A stretch of 64,000 nt of DNA from Staphylococcus epidermidis (GTDB lineage: Bacteria > Bacillota > Bacilli > Staphylococcales > Staphylococcaceae): positions 930,001 through 994,000 of the forward strand of contig NZ_AP019721.1 of NCBI RefSeq assembly GCF_006742205.1, written 5' to 3'. Below are positions 11,906 through 22,540 of the stretch, in pieces. The translations under genes were made by a program, and so were the position numbers. The notes under the pieces were generated by a model. That model was not told the origin of the DNA. It searched no databases and saw nothing but the letters and a program-made list of their open reading frames with translations. Positions within the stretch are counted from its first letter, which is position 1. The number at the start of each line of letters is the position of its first letter.

Positions 11906-12976
11906 ATGACTGAAAGAAGAATTATTCATATAGATATGGATTATTTTTTTGCTCAAGTTGAAATGAGAGATAATCCTAAACTAAAAGGAAAACCTGTCAT
12001 CGTTGGCGGTAAAGCGAGTCATCGAGGCGTAGTTTCTACGGCATCATACGAAGCAAGAGCTTATGGTGTTCACTCTGCTATGCCTATGACTCAAGCACAT
12101 AAGCTATGCCCCAATGGATATTATGTAACAAGCCGTTTTGATACTTATAGAGAGGTATCTGGTCAAATCATGAAAATATTCAGAAGCTATACAGAATTAG
12201 TAGAACCCATGTCTTTAGATGAAGCTTATTTAGATATTACACATTTAGTGAGACCGGATTTACCAGCATCAACCATTGCAAATTATATTCGCAGAGATAT
12301 ATACGAAGTAACACGTTTAACTGCGTCAGCCGGCGTGTCTTATAATAAGTTTTTAGCAAAGTTAGCGAGTGGTATGAACAAGCCGAATGGTTTGACAGTA
12401 ATTGATTACAATAATGTACATGAAATATTAATGCAATTAGATATTGGAGATTTCCCAGGGGTAGGCAAAGCTTCGAAGAAAAAAATGCATCAACATCATA
12501 TATATACAGGTCAAGATTTATATAATAAAGATGAATTTGAATTAATACGTTTATTCGGTAAAAGAGGACGAGGTTTGTATAATAAAGCTCGAGGTATAGA
12601 CCATAATGAAGTAAAGGCGAGTAGAGTTCGTAAATCTGTTGGTACTGAAAGGACATTTTCTACAGATGTTAACGATGATGATGTTATTTTAAGAAAAATA
12701 AGAGAGCTTTCAGGAAAAACAGCAGAACGTTTAAATAAAATTCAAAAATCAGGTAAAACAGTCACTGTAAAAATAAAGACCTATCAATATGAAACAATCT
12801 CAAAGCAAAAAAGTTTGAGAGATCCTATTCGTACTGAAACTGATATCTATAATATTGCCTATACTTTATATAACGACTTAAAAGATCCAGAGATTCCGAT
12901 TCGATTAATAGGTGTAACGGTCGGGAGTTTAGAGCAATCTGATTTTAAAAATTTAACAATATATGATTTTATTTAA
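11906..12976 (+). CDS. dinB: DNA polymerase IV
   Basis: 356-residue Y-family translesion polymerase. Catalytic motifs are visible: MDYFFAQVE (first metal-binding Asp), SLDEAYLD (Asp-Glu pair), then the helix-hairpin-helix thumb ([11 protein letters not shown]) and little-finger domain. No canonical LexA box is seen upstream. Convergent with the exonuclease gene. Confidence 0.96.
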   Translation: MTERRIIHIDMDYFFAQVEMRDNPKLKGKPVIVGGKASHRGVVSTASYEARAYGVHSAMPMTQAHKLCPNGYYVTSRFDTYREVSGQIMKIFRSYTELVEPMSLDEAYLDITHLVRPDLPASTIANYIRRDIYEVTRLTASAGVSYNKFLAKLASGMNKPNGLTVIDYNNVHEILMQLDIGDFPGVGKASKKKMHQHHIYTGQDLYNKDEFELIRLFGKRGRGLYNKARGIDHNEVKASRVRKSVGTERTFSTDVNDDDVILRKIRELSGKTAERLNKIQKSGKTVTVKIKTYQYETISKQKSLRDPIRTETDIYNIAYTLYNDLKDPEIPIRLIGVTVGSLEQSDFKNLTIYDFI

Positions 12977-12978
12977 AT

Positions 12979-13012
12979 GGCTGATGAACACAAGTTAAGT
13001 GGACAATCAGCC
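12979..13012. terminator. Weak hairpin between dinB and the exonuclease gene
   Basis: A 7-bp stem (GGCTGAT with ATCAGCC) overlaps the TGA stop of the minus-strand gene. T-tracts are poor on both sides. Confidence 0.35.
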
Positions 13013-13561
13013 TTTATCTTTGAGATTTTTTCCATATATACTCAACATGCTTTGAAGATCATCATAATGTTTCAATAAGCGGTAGGTAATCATTGCACAA
13101 GCTTTAGCATCATTTAACGCATCATGATGACCGTGAAAATCTAAATGGTAATGATTCATTAAATGTTTTAGCCCATATCGATATGCATTAATTGTTCGTT
13201 TAGCTAATTGATATGAACAAAAGTATGTCAAAGAAGGTGTATCTATATTATGACTTTTTAAACTTTGATGTAACACATTCATATCAAAAGCAGCATTATG
13301 GGCAACAACAGGAAGTTGATCAATAAATTTTAGCATATATGGATAGACATGCTTGAATCCAGGAGCATCTTGCACATCTTCGGGATGGATGCCATGTACA
13401 GTAATATTTGTTTCAGTAAAGTAGTCAAAAGGATTCACAAGGGTATGAAATGACTCTGTTATTTGATTATCAATAACTTTAACCATACCTACAGAGCAAA
13501 TACTTGTTCGTTTACTGTTAGCAGTTTCAAAGTCCAGTGCAACAAATGCATTTTGTACCAT
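13007..13561 (-). CDS. DEDDh-type 3'-5' exonuclease, DnaQ-like
   Basis: 184-residue exonuclease-domain protein with the DEDDh motifs: LDFETAN (first Asp-Glu), HNAAFDMNVL (second Asp) and HHDALNDAKA (general-base His and last Asp). It resembles a stand-alone epsilon/PolC-type proofreading domain. Substrate is unknown. The start is preceded by a ribosome-binding site (GAAAGGAATGAA on the minus strand). Confidence 0.88.
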   Translation of the reverse strand: MVQNAFVALDFETANSKRTSICSVGMVKVIDNQITESFHTLVNPFDYFTETNITVHGIHPEDVQDAPGFKHVYPYMLKFIDQLPVVAHNAAFDMNVLHQSLKSHNIDTPSLTYFCSYQLAKRTINAYRYGLKHLMNHYHLDFHGHHDALNDAKACAMITYRLLKHYDDLQSMLSIYGKNLKDKG

Positions 13562-13670
13562 TATTTCATTCCTTTCAATTCTTTTTCGTTATGTTAGTAT
13601 TTAATGTCAATATTTTATTACAATAACAATCTTATAGATAGTAAAACGGGTTAGAACAAATGATTTATGC

Positions 13671-13714
13671 ATAAAAAAACCCTTAAATCATTTATCTTTG
13701 AGGAGATTTAAGGG
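13671..13714 (-). terminator. Intrinsic terminator of ftnA
   Basis: A perfect 10-bp stem (13680-13689 with 13705-13714) followed on the minus strand by seven T, 36 bp after the ftnA stop. Confidence 0.85.
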
Positions 13715-13749
13715 AAAATAACACAATATTTAGGAATAAGTTGTTGTAT

Positions 13750-14256
13750 TTATTGTTCGTTGAATGAACGCGCTGCTAATTCTTTTTCATATAGGTAAAG
13801 TGTATTACAATCATCGCCAATACGAGTAAGGTAATCTATATGAGTTTCAAATGTAGATTCTTCTTCAACTTGTTCATCTAAGAACCAATTTAAAAATGAA
13901 ATTGTAGCATAATCTTTATCATTCCGAGCTAATTCTGATAGATTATAGAAACGTTGAGTAACATCACGTTCTTGAGCTAAACTATCTTTAAATGTTTCTA
14001 AAATAGAAGAAAATTCTACTTTAGGAGCTTTAATTGTATCAAAGATGGCATGTTCGCCACGATCATTGATATAGTCATAGATTTTTTTACCGTGGAAACG
14101 TTCCTCTTTAGCTTGTTCTATATAAAAATTTGCAAATCCGTCATAAGATTCTTTGTCACAGTATGCTGCCATTGCCATATATGCATGCGCTGCAAAATAT
14201 TCTTGATTCATCTGTTCATTTAAAGCTGCTAATAGTTCTTTACTTAACATCTTCAA
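13750..14256 (-). CDS. ftnA: Bacterial ferritin FtnA
   Basis: 168-residue non-haem ferritin that oxidises and stores iron in a 24-mer. Ferroxidase-centre residues sit in the four-helix bundle ([27 protein letters not shown]). The first in-frame ATG is 2 codons before [11 protein letters not shown]; the ribosome-binding site (GGGGTGAT) supports a start here, and either Met could be used. Two PerR-type boxes lie upstream, consistent with PerR control of ftnA in S. aureus. Confidence 0.95.
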   Translation of the reverse strand: MKMLSKELLAALNEQMNQEYFAAHAYMAMAAYCDKESYDGFANFYIEQAKEERFHGKKIYDYINDRGEHAIFDTIKAPKVEFSSILETFKDSLAQERDVTQRFYNLSELARNDKDYATISFLNWFLDEQVEEESTFETHIDYLTRIGDDCNTLYLYEKELAARSFNEQ

Positions 14257-14290
14257 TCACCCCGTATAAATAAAAATAAGATTCTTTTAT

Positions 14291-14318
14291 ATTATAACAA
14301 AACTTTTCTCAATAGCAA
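14291..14318 (-). promoter_or_regulatory. ftnA promoter
   Basis: Minus strand TATAAT (14291-14296) with TTGCTA (14313-14318) and a 16-bp spacer, about 35 bp before the ftnA start. The -35 abuts the proximal PerR box. Confidence 0.55.
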
Positions 14319-14319
14319 A

Positions 14320-14334
14320 TAATAATTATTCTAA
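14320..14334. promoter_or_regulatory. PerR-type box 1 (ftnA)
   Basis: TAATAATTATTCTAA matches the PerR consensus TTATAATTATTATAA at 13 of 15 positions. It abuts the predicted ftnA -35. Confidence 0.7.
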
Positions 14335-14361
14335 TCTAGATATAGTGATTGTCGTTCTTAT

Positions 14362-14376
14362 TAATAATTATTCTAA
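14362..14376. promoter_or_regulatory. PerR-type box 2 (ftnA/murT intergenic)
   Basis: The identical 15-mer TAATAATTATTCTAA occurs 42 bp from box 1, about four helical turns, on the same face of the DNA. Confidence 0.65.
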
Positions 14377-14432
14377 TTTGATTAATGAATAACATATCTT
14401 AGTTGAGAATCTTTTTTGTTATACCATTTACG

Positions 14433-14441
14433 TGTTATAAT
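14433..14441 (+). promoter_or_regulatory. Extended -10 promoter of murT-gatD
   Basis: TGtTATAAT lies about 30 bp before the murT start. No good -35 is present. Confidence 0.5.
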
Positions 14442-14471
14442 TACTCGAGTGCAAATTGGAGGAGGAAACGC

Positions 14472-15785
14472 ATGAGACAATGGACTGCAACCCACATGGC
14501 TAAGTTAGCAAGGAAAGCAAGTATAGCTGTAGGTAAAAAGGGTACAGACTTGCCGGGACAGATTGCAAGACGTGTGGATCATAATATTTTAAGAAAATTA
14601 GCTAAACAAGTAGATGACATTGTTTTTATAAGTGGGACTAATGGTAAAACGACTACATCTAACTTAATTGGACATACATTAAAGAAAAATCAAATAAACA
14701 TTATTCACAATAATGAAGGAGCAAATATGGCAGCAGGGATAACTTCTGCTTTTATTATGCAAAGCTCTAAGAATACTAATATTGCGATAATTGAAATAGA
14801 CGAAGGATCTATTCCACGTGTTTTAAACGAAGTCACACCTTCTATGATGGTGTTTACAAATTTCTTTAGAGATCAAATGGATCGATTTGGTGAAATCGAT
14901 ATTATGGTTGATAATATTGCAAAATCAATAAGTAACAAAGGGATAAAATTATTATTAAATGCAGATGATCCGTTTGTGAGTCGCTTGAAAATTGCAAGTC
15001 ATTCCATTGTGTATTACGGAATGAAAAAATTTGCGCATGACTTTGAACAAAGTACAATGAATGAAAGTAAATATTGTCCTAATTGTGGACGATTATTGCA
15101 ATATGACTATATACATTATAATCAAATTGGACATTATCACTGTGAATGTGGATTTAAGCGAGAAGAACCTACATATGAAGTGTCATCATTTGATGCTTCA
15201 CCATTCTTAAAAATGATAATAAACCAAAGTGAGTTTAATATGAAAATTGCAGGAGATTTTAATTCTTATAATGCAATAGCAGCCTATACCGTATTAAGAG
15301 AATTAGGATTAAATGATGATGCAATACGCAAAGGATTTGAAACATATACGTCTGATAATGGTCGCATGCAGTATTTTTCAAAAAATAAGAAGGAAGCTAT
15401 GATTAATCTAGCAAAAAATCCAGCTGGAATGAATGCAAGTCTATCAGTAGGCGAGCAAATTGATGATAAAAAAATTTATGTTATTAGTCTTAATGACAAC
15501 GCGGCAGATGGTCGAGATATTTCATGGATATACGATGCAGACTTTGAAAAGCTAGCTACCCAAGATATCGAAGCTATCATTGTAAGTGGTACACGTGCTG
15601 AGGAACTACAATTACGTCTCAAACTTGCTGAAGTTGAAGTGCCTATTAAGGTTGAAAAGGATATCTACAAAGCGACTGCATTAACTATGAAATACAGTTC
15701 ATTTACGGTAGCAATTCCAAACTATACATCATTAACACCAATGCTTGAACAACTTAATCGCTCATTTGAAGGAGGGCAATCGTAA
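14472..15785 (+). CDS. murT: Lipid II isoglutaminyl synthase subunit MurT
   Basis: 437-residue Mur-ligase-like subunit that, with GatD, amidates the D-Glu of the lipid II stem peptide to D-isoglutamine. The ATP P-loop ([11 protein letters not shown]), a Cys4 zinc-ribbon insertion (CPNCGRLL...CECGF) and the C-terminal DUF1727 domain are visible. The ATG at 14472 follows GGAGGAGG and gives the S. aureus length. gatD starts 1 bp after the stop. Confidence 0.96.
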   Translation: MRQWTATHMAKLARKASIAVGKKGTDLPGQIARRVDHNILRKLAKQVDDIVFISGTNGKTTTSNLIGHTLKKNQINIIHNNEGANMAAGITSAFIMQSSKNTNIAIIEIDEGSIPRVLNEVTPSMMVFTNFFRDQMDRFGEIDIMVDNIAKSISNKGIKLLLNADDPFVSRLKIASHSIVYYGMKKFAHDFEQSTMNESKYCPNCGRLLQYDYIHYNQIGHYHCECGFKREEPTYEVSSFDASPFLKMIINQSEFNMKIAGDFNSYNAIAAYTVLRELGLNDDAIRKGFETYTSDNGRMQYFSKNKKEAMINLAKNPAGMNASLSVGEQIDDKKIYVISLNDNAADGRDISWIYDADFEKLATQDIEAIIVSGTRAEELQLRLKLAEVEVPIKVEKDIYKATALTMKYSSFTVAIPNYTSLTPMLEQLNRSFEGGQS

Positions 15786-15786
15786 G

Positions 15787-16512
15787 ATGAATGAACTAAC
15801 GGTTTATCATTTCATGTCAGATAAGCTTAATTTATACAGTGATATTGGTAATATCATGGCATTAAAACAAAGAGCTAAAAAAAGAAATATTAAGATAAAT
15901 GTTAAAGAAATCAATGAGACTGAGGGAGTCACATTTGATGATTGTGATATTTTCTTCATTGGTGGTGGGAGTGATAGGGAACAAGCGCTTGCCACGAAAG
16001 AATTAAGTAAAATTAAAACTTCTTTAAAAAATGCAATTGAAGATGGTATGCCTGGGTTAACTATATGCGGTGGTTATCAATTTTTAGGTCATAAGTATAT
16101 TACTCCTGATGGTACCGAGTTAGAAGGATTGGGTGTTCTTGACTTCTATACCGAGTCTAAAAAAGAACGCTTAACTGGAGATATCATTATAGAGAGTGAT
16201 ACTTTTGGCACGATTGTTGGATTTGAAAATCATGGTGGTAGAACATATCATCCGTATGGAACATTAGGCCGAGTAACGTATGGTTATGGTAATAATGATA
16301 ACGATCGAAAAGAAGGTATACACTATAAAAATCTATTAGGTTCTTATCTTCACGGCCCAATTTTACCAAAAAATCATGAAATAACTGATTATCTACTTGA
16401 GAAAGCATGTGAAAGAAAAGGGATACTATTTGAGCCTAAGAAGATCGATAACACAGAGGAAGAAGCTGCTAAGCAAGTTCTTATTAAACGTGCAAAAGAA
16501 AATAAAAAATAA
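15787..16512 (+). CDS. gatD: Lipid II isoglutaminyl synthase glutaminase subunit GatD
   Basis: 241-residue class-I glutamine amidotransferase (CobB/CobQ-like) that supplies ammonia to MurT. The nucleophile is Cys94 ([10 protein letters not shown]), with a C-terminal His (GSYLHGPIL). The start is the ATG after GAAGGAGGG; an upstream in-frame ATG would overlap murT by 40 bp and lacks a ribosome-binding site. Required for peptidoglycan cross-linking and methicillin resistance levels in S. aureus. Confidence 0.96.
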   Translation: MNELTVYHFMSDKLNLYSDIGNIMALKQRAKKRNIKINVKEINETEGVTFDDCDIFFIGGGSDREQALATKELSKIKTSLKNAIEDGMPGLTICGGYQFLGHKYITPDGTELEGLGVLDFYTESKKERLTGDIIIESDTFGTIVGFENHGGRTYHPYGTLGRVTYGYGNNDNDRKEGIHYKNLLGSYLHGPILPKNHEITDYLLEKACERKGILFEPKKIDNTEEEAAKQVLIKRAKENKK

Positions 16513-16590
16513 CTCAATATAACTTAATTTTTAATAATTATTGTTAATCATGACGATAATTAGTTATTTGTATAAAGACTTATTATATTA

Positions 16591-16631
16591 ATGCCTCTAG
16601 AACATTAATGCATGTTCTAGGGGCATTTTAA
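16591..16631 (+). terminator. Intrinsic terminator of murT-gatD
   Basis: A 15-bp stem with one G-U pair (16591-16605 with 16612-16626), followed by a short T tail. Confidence 0.75.
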
Positions 16632-16959
16632 CGTATTAGCAGTTAATGACTGAATTCTGAATTGTAAATAACTTATGCCGATGGTTAATTAACAAAAGGT
16701 CATGAACAAAGTGATGAGCATTTCCTTCTAAAACGCTAAAGAAAATGTGGAAAGTGGGATGTGTTGAGATGAAAAAACAATGTCTTCTATATTTATACGT
16801 AGCACCTTTAGATATACATTTAGGAAACGTTAATGTTCATTAATCTTGAAACATAGACACTCAGGTGCTAATTTCTATTACATATGAAAAAAACACTTTG
16901 AAACATATACTTATTGTTAAACTGTAATTGAACCATACAATAAATATAGGAGTGAAAAT
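16632..16959. other. Non-coding gap with a weak hairpin and a 24-codon ORF
   Basis: Between the murT-gatD terminator and the secreted-protein gene. It holds an 8-bp inverted repeat (TAGCACCT 16800-16807, AGGTGCTA 16863-16870) separated by 55 bases and a 24-codon ORF beginning MKKQCLLYLY (about 16770) without a convincing ribosome-binding site. The gap may be a long leader or carry a small RNA; nothing firmer is visible. Confidence 0.4.
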
Positions 16960-17496
16960 ATGAAGATTTTTAAATTGACGTCATTGACACTAGCTGCTTT
17001 AACGTTAGCCTTTCCGTTTTCACATGTCGCACAAGCACATACTTACTTAGAAAAGCATCACCAAACAAACGAAACCAAACAATCTCATAGCTTTTCTTTA
17101 GAAGGTGAGGCTGGTGAAAATCCAACATTTTTAACTCAACCTCAATTTATTAATTCCCTAGATAATGGTCATTTAAATATTAATGGTTATCAGATTCAGC
17201 AAGATGATACTAATGATATTGAATACAAAAAGGTTTATGATCAAGAAATTAGAGCTACAAGCAATCATACAGCGATAAGTGTACGTTTCAGTATTAATAA
17301 TCAATCACTATCACTTGAAAGTATGAAAGATGCATACCCAAATGAGAGATTGAATCATATTCCACATACAAGCAATGATTCACAATATCCAGAAGACGGT
17401 ATATATGTCTATCACGGTAAAATGATTAAATTACAATACAAAGTGACACATGGATTTGTTACGAGCGTGACGATAGGTGAAGGTGTAGACGAATAG
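16960..17496 (+). CDS. Small secreted protein of unknown function
   Basis: 178 residues with a clear Sec signal peptide (MKIFK, hydrophobic core, AQA cleavage near residue 26) and a mature part that is mixed polar with no cysteine, so it is probably released rather than anchored. No LPXTG, transmembrane segment or enzyme motif is seen. I do not recognise the family. It occupies the slot between gatD and the aromatic-acid-exporter gene, where S. aureus also encodes an exported hypothetical. Ribosome-binding site AGGAGTG. Confidence 0.85.
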   Translation: MKIFKLTSLTLAALTLAFPFSHVAQAHTYLEKHHQTNETKQSHSFSLEGEAGENPTFLTQPQFINSLDNGHLNINGYQIQQDDTNDIEYKKVYDQEIRATSNHTAISVRFSINNQSLSLESMKDAYPNERLNHIPHTSNDSQYPEDGIYVYHGKMIKLQYKVTHGFVTSVTIGEGVDE

Positions 17497-17560
17497 TTAG
17501 CCAAACATTCAAATTCAATGTATTAAAGAGATTTATGCGTCTATTTCTATGTATCAAAAG

Positions 17561-17593
17561 AGCCGTAGATAAACTTTGTTCTACGGCTTTTTA
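17561..17593 (+). terminator. Intrinsic terminator of the secreted-protein gene
   Basis: A 9-bp stem AGCCGTAGA with TCTACGGCT followed by TTTT. Confidence 0.75.
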
Positions 17594-17646
17594 TCATACG
17601 AAATAATTTATATATATGTAATAAAGTAATTAGTTTTAACGTCATA

Positions 17647-18633
17647 TTATTTTGCATAACGTGAATCTAAAATTTTGTATATGAGTAGAATTTCATATAT
17701 GAGTGTACTTTTCATTTGATTTTGGTCAAACTCATCCATCTGTTTAACAGAAGACTTTAGTGTTGCAATAGATTTTTTTTGACGTGCAAAGCTTCCTTTT
17801 TGAATGATGCCATTAATACTATTACTAATATTAATCAATGCTATCTTCTCATTAGCATCAAAAGCAATAGACGTATGTTTGGGTAAATAAATAATGTTAG
17901 ATAAATGTGAAATAAATAAACGGTTGTTATAAGCGCGATTTGTAAGGCGATTTAATAATTTCCAATTATCTTCATTTTTATGATAATGAAGTTCATCTCT
18001 TTGATAACTCATTAATGTTTCAACTTTTTGAGCAATAATGTTTAATTTTGATAATTCTTTACTAGTCTTTTCCGAGCTGAATTTTCCTAATAATAACTCA
18101 TTACAGCGTTCATAAAATAAACGATACATTTTTTTCTCACTAAGGGCTAATTGCTCTTCAAGTTGATGATAATACTTAGGTGGTAAGATGATAAAATTGA
18201 CTAATCCAGCCGTAACAAGTCCTATAAGAGCTGTAAGTAACCGTGAAAAGAAATTGAACACATATGCTTCATGTATACCTGGAATCATTGCAACGGAAGT
18301 TAATACTGCGACAGTTGTTCCTACCTGTAAATTAAGTTTAGTGCATATCAGAATGGTAAATGTAGCACTTAAAGCATAACTTAACGGTGATTGATCACCG
18401 AAGACATATGTAAAGACAACAGCAAATAACGCACCAATAACTGTTGCTGGCAACCTTTTATACCCCTTTTTTAATGATGCTTTAGCAGTAGGTTCAATTG
18501 TAACAATTGCAGTAAGTATGGCAAAAATTGGAGTGAGGTTTAACAACATACAAAATAAAGACGTAAAAAAAGTAGCCAAACCAGTTTTAATAGTTCGCGC
18601 TCCAATTATATGTCTATACCATTTATCATTCAT
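17647..18633 (-). CDS. Aromatic acid exporter family membrane protein (ArAE, DUF939-like)
   Basis: 328 residues: an N-terminal block of about six hydrophobic helices (residues ~15-155, with [20 protein letters not shown] after helix 2) and a C-terminal cytoplasmic helical domain rich in charged residues. This layout is typical of the FUSC/ArAE family proposed to export aromatic acids or related compounds. A paralogue lies at 39627-40721. The transported substrate is unknown. Confidence 0.85.
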   Translation of the reverse strand: MNDKWYRHIIGARTIKTGLATFFTSLFCMLLNLTPIFAILTAIVTIEPTAKASLKKGYKRLPATVIGALFAVVFTYVFGDQSPLSYALSATFTILICTKLNLQVGTTVAVLTSVAMIPGIHEAYVFNFFSRLLTALIGLVTAGLVNFIILPPKYYHQLEEQLALSEKKMYRLFYERCNELLLGKFSSEKTSKELSKLNIIAQKVETLMSYQRDELHYHKNEDNWKLLNRLTNRAYNNRLFISHLSNIIYLPKHTSIAFDANEKIALINISNSINGIIQKGSFARQKKSIATLKSSVKQMDEFDQNQMKSTLIYEILLIYKILDSRYAK

Positions 18634-18785
18634 ATCATACTGACTCCTCTTAAGAAAAGGAAATTCGAAAAGACTTTACTTTAGACAAATTCTCTTTCTT
18701 TGAAAATTAATTTAACTATTATGAATCGTTATACATTCATATTTAGTATATCAAAAAATTTTTGCTATAATAAGATGTAATATAA

Positions 18786-19562
<777 letters not shown>

Positions 19563-19625
19563 TTAAAAATTAGTAATTCAAATTAGAAATTAAGATTATA
19601 ATTTACTTTTTTCATATCTCGTCAG

Positions 19626-19633
19626 ACTAAAGT
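19626..19633. promoter_or_regulatory. Candidate VraR site upstream of vraU
   Basis: ACTaaAGT is an ACT-N2-AGT palindrome, similar to the half-site arrangement reported for VraR at its own promoter in S. aureus. It lies 51 bp before a TATAAT (19685-19690) upstream of vraU. A comparable site precedes sgtB. Confidence 0.4.
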
Positions 19634-19648
19634 ATGAAGCATATATGG

Positions 19649-19686
19649 TTCCGAAGCCTATTTCATTAGGTTTCGGAATTGTTTTA
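19649..19686 (+). terminator. Intrinsic terminator of map
   Basis: A 12-bp stem with one G-U pair (19649-19660 with 19667-19678), then TTGTTTT. The tail overlaps the vraU -10 region. Confidence 0.75.
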
Positions 19687-19690
19687 TAAT
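19685..19690 (+). promoter_or_regulatory. -10 element of the vra operon
   Basis: TATAAT about 30 bp before the vraU start. No recognisable -35 at 16-18 bp, fitting an activator-dependent (VraR) promoter. Confidence 0.4.
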
Positions 19691-19719
19691 AAAGCTTAAT
19701 CAGTGACGAGGTGATATCA

Positions 19720-20106
19720 TTGAATATTTTAGATTTATATTTACAACAATTTATAAAACGAATTACTAAAAAAAGTATCAATGAATATAAAATGTCATTA
19801 GATAAGCAAATTAAAAATATTGATACTTATATTAATTATTTAAGAGAAAAAAGATTACAATTAAAGAAGTTAATTGACACCCTCACGCTCTCATTAGAAA
19901 ATAAATATATAGATTTAGTAAACAATCAAGCAATCTATTGTGCTGAGGAAATACATGATAATGATATTGATATGATTAAATCACAATTAAATGATGCTGA
20001 GTCTTATTATGCGAGAATAGAAGCGGATATAAATTTACAATCTAGAATGAAAATAACTACTGAAGAAGCATTCCACTTTATATATCATATGAGTGCTGTA
20101 GCATAG
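19720..20106 (+). CDS. vraU: VraU, first gene of the cell-wall-stress operon
   Basis: 128-residue cytosolic, Lys- and Gln-rich, predominantly helical, probably coiled-coil protein. Known in S. aureus as orf1/VraU, the first gene of vraUTSR; biochemical function unknown. The TTG at 19720 is 5 nt after GAGGTGA and gives the homologous MNILDLYLQQF start; a GTG at 19711 would overlap the ribosome-binding site. vraT follows after 14 bp. Confidence 0.85.
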   Translation: MNILDLYLQQFIKRITKKSINEYKMSLDKQIKNIDTYINYLREKRLQLKKLIDTLTLSLENKYIDLVNNQAIYCAEEIHDNDIDMIKSQLNDAESYYARIEADINLQSRMKITTEEAFHFIYHMSAVA

Positions 20107-20120
20107 AAAGGTGGCGAAAT

Positions 20121-20822
20121 ATGACACGCAAATATATATCAACTGAAATGTTGATTATTTTTACTGCTTTAATGATTATTGCTAATTTTTACTATATATT
20201 TTTTGAAAAAATTGGCTTTTTACTAGTACTCCTATTAGGATGTGTACTTGTATATGTAGGGTATGTGTATTTTCATAAAGTAAGAGGACTACTATCTTTT
20301 TGGATAGGAACCTTATTAATTGCTTTTACACTTTTGTCTAATAAGTACACGATTATTATTCTATTTATATTTTTAATTGTAGTCATCATACGTTATTTGG
20401 TTTATAAGTTTAGACCATTAAAAGTGATTGCTACAGATGAAGACATCACATCACCCATTTTTATTAAGCAAAAATGGTTTGGTGAACAACATACACCAGT
20501 GTATGTATATAAATGGGAAGACGTACAGATTCAACACGGTATAGGAGACATACACATTGATATGACAAAAGCGGCAAATATTAAGGAAACAAATACCATA
20601 GTTGTGCGTCATATTTTAGGTAAAGTACAAGTAGTTGTACCTCTTAATTATAATATAAATTTACATGCGACTCTCTTCTACGGCACTGCTTATGTGAACG
20701 ATAAATCTTATAAGATTGAGAATAACCATGTTCAAATTGAAGAAAAAACGAAAGATGATAATTATACTGTTAATGTTTACGTTTCATCATTCATTGGAGA
20801 CGTAGAGGTGATTTATAGATGA
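20121..20822 (+). CDS. vraT: VraT (YvqF/LiaF family) cell-wall stress protein
   Basis: 233 residues: about four N-terminal membrane helices (residues ~10-95) and a C-terminal soluble beta-rich LiaF domain ([17 protein letters not shown]). In S. aureus VraT is needed with VraSR to mount the response to cell-wall antibiotics, acting at the membrane with the VraS kinase. The stop overlaps the vraS start by 4 bp, implying translational coupling. Confidence 0.94.
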   Translation: MTRKYISTEMLIIFTALMIIANFYYIFFEKIGFLLVLLLGCVLVYVGYVYFHKVRGLLSFWIGTLLIAFTLLSNKYTIIILFIFLIVVIIRYLVYKFRPLKVIATDEDITSPIFIKQKWFGEQHTPVYVYKWEDVQIQHGIGDIHIDMTKAANIKETNTIVVRHILGKVQVVVPLNYNINLHATLFYGTAYVNDKSYKIENNHVQIEEKTKDDNYTVNVYVSSFIGDVEVIYR

Positions 20823-21865
20823 ATCACTACATAAGAGCTATAGGCTCAATGCTTATATTAGTATATAGTATGCTTATTGCTTTTTTATTTATTGATAAAG
20901 TGTTTGTAAATATTATCTTTTTTCAGGGGATGTTTTATACACAAATATTTGGAATACCTGTTTTTCTATTTTTAAATTTATTAATTGTTCTTTTATGTAT
21001 TATAGTTGGATCTGTTTTAGCTTATAAAATTAATCAACAAAATGATTGGATTATTTCACAAATAGAAAGATCAATAGAAGGACAAACAGTAGGTATCAAT
21101 GATCAAAATATCGAATTATATACAGAAACGATAGATATTTATCATACACTAGTTCCATTAAATCAAGAATTACATCGACTTAGAATGAAGACTCAAAATT
21201 TAACTAATGAAAACTACAATATTAATGATGTTAAAGTCAAAAAGATTATCGAAGATGAGCGACAACGACTTGCCAGGGAATTACATGATTCTGTTAGTCA
21301 ACAATTATTTGCTGCGAGCATGATGCTATCGGCGATAAAAGAGTCGAAATTAGAACCACCTTTAAATCAACAGATACCAATTCTTGAAAAAATGGTTCAA
21401 GACTCACAACTTGAAATGAGAGCTTTGTTGTTACATTTAAGACCGATAGGTTTAAAAGATAAGTCTTTAGGTGAAGGAATTAAAGATTTAGTCATCGATT
21501 TACAAAAGAAAGTACCAATGAAAGTTGTGCATGAAATTCAAGATTTTGAAGTGCCAAAAGGCATTGAAGATCATTTGTTCAGAATTACACAAGAAGCTAT
21601 TTCAAATACATTGAGACATTCAAATGGTACAAAAGTAACTGTGGAATTATTTAATCAAGAGGATTATCTTTTACTAAGAATTCAAGATAATGGAAAAGGG
21701 TTTAATGTAGATGAAAAATTTGAACAAAGTTATGGTTTGAAAAATATGCGAGAACGAGCGTTAGAAATTGGTGCGACGTTTCATATTGTATCTTTACCTG
21801 ATTCAGGTACACGAATTGAAGTTAAGGCACCATTGAATAAGGAGGAGAATTCAAGTGGCGATTAA
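20819..21865 (+). CDS. vraS: Sensor histidine kinase VraS
   Basis: 348-residue NarL-type kinase with two N-terminal membrane helices and an intramembrane-sensing layout. The HisKA_3 dimerisation domain carries the phosphoacceptor His156 ([12 protein letters not shown]), followed by an HATPase_c domain ([27 protein letters not shown]). Responds to inhibition of cell-wall synthesis. Overlaps vraT by 4 bp and vraR by 11 bp. Confidence 0.97.
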   Translation: MNHYIRAIGSMLILVYSMLIAFLFIDKVFVNIIFFQGMFYTQIFGIPVFLFLNLLIVLLCIIVGSVLAYKINQQNDWIISQIERSIEGQTVGINDQNIELYTETIDIYHTLVPLNQELHRLRMKTQNLTNENYNINDVKVKKIIEDERQRLARELHDSVSQQLFAASMMLSAIKESKLEPPLNQQIPILEKMVQDSQLEMRALLLHLRPIGLKDKSLGEGIKDLVIDLQKKVPMKVVHEIQDFEVPKGIEDHLFRITQEAISNTLRHSNGTKVTVELFNQEDYLLLRIQDNGKGFNVDEKFEQSYGLKNMRERALEIGATFHIVSLPDSGTRIEVKAPLNKEENSSGD

Positions 21866-22484
21866 AGTTTTATTTGTTGATGATCATGAAATGGTAAGAA
21901 TCGGTATTTCAAGCTATCTTTCAACTCAAGAAGATATAGAAGTAGTAGGTGAGGGTGCTTCTGGTAAAGATGCTATCACTAAAGCGCATGAGCTAAAACC
22001 AGATTTAATATTAATGGATTTACTTATGGACGATATGGATGGTGTAGAAGCAACTACTGAAATAAAAAAAGATTTACCTCAAATTAAAGTAGTCATGTTA
22101 ACAAGCTTTATAGAGGATAAAGAAGTTTATCGTGCACTTGATTCTGGAGTAGATAGTTATATTTTAAAGACAACAAGTGCAAGTGATATAGCTGACGCTG
22201 TGCGTAAAACGTATGAAGGTGAATCAGTATTTGAACCAGAAGTGTTAGTAAAAATGCGCAACCGTATGAAAAAACGTGCCGAGCTTTATGAAATGTTGAC
22301 AGAAAGAGAAATGGAGATCCTATTACTTATAGCTAAAGGATACTCTAACCAAGAGATTGCAAGCGCCTCTCATATCACCATCAAAACAGTAAAAACTCAT
22401 GTAAGTAACATACTAAGTAAATTAGAAGTACAAGATCGAACACAAGCAGTAATATATGCGTTCCAGCATAATTTAATTCAATAA
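21855..22484 (+). CDS. vraR: Response regulator VraR
   Basis: 209-residue LuxR/NarL-family regulator. The receiver domain has the acidic pocket (VDDHE) and phosphoacceptor Asp55 (LILMDLL); the C-terminal helix-turn-helix is [22 protein letters not shown]. It activates its own operon and cell-wall genes such as sgtB, which also lies in this window. Starts with GTG after AAGGAGGAG, overlapping vraS by 11 bp. Confidence 0.97.
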   Translation: MAIKVLFVDDHEMVRIGISSYLSTQEDIEVVGEGASGKDAITKAHELKPDLILMDLLMDDMDGVEATTEIKKDLPQIKVVMLTSFIEDKEVYRALDSGVDSYILKTTSASDIADAVRKTYEGESVFEPEVLVKMRNRMKKRAELYEMLTEREMEILLLIAKGYSNQEIASASHITIKTVKTHVSNILSKLEVQDRTQAVIYAFQHNLIQ

Positions 22485-22490
22485 ATTATT

Positions 22491-22532
22491 AAAGGCGAAA
22501 GTAAAGATACATCTATCGATACTTTCGCCTTT
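22491..22532. terminator. Bidirectional terminator, vraR/yihY
   Basis: A perfect 13-bp stem (22491-22503 with 22520-22532) between convergent genes. Confidence 0.75.
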
Positions 22533-22540
22533 CAATATTA

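Noticed and set aside
12237-12656. 139-codon frame antisense to dinB
   Set aside because: Fully overlapped by a well-conserved polymerase gene; composition is typical of an antisense shadow.
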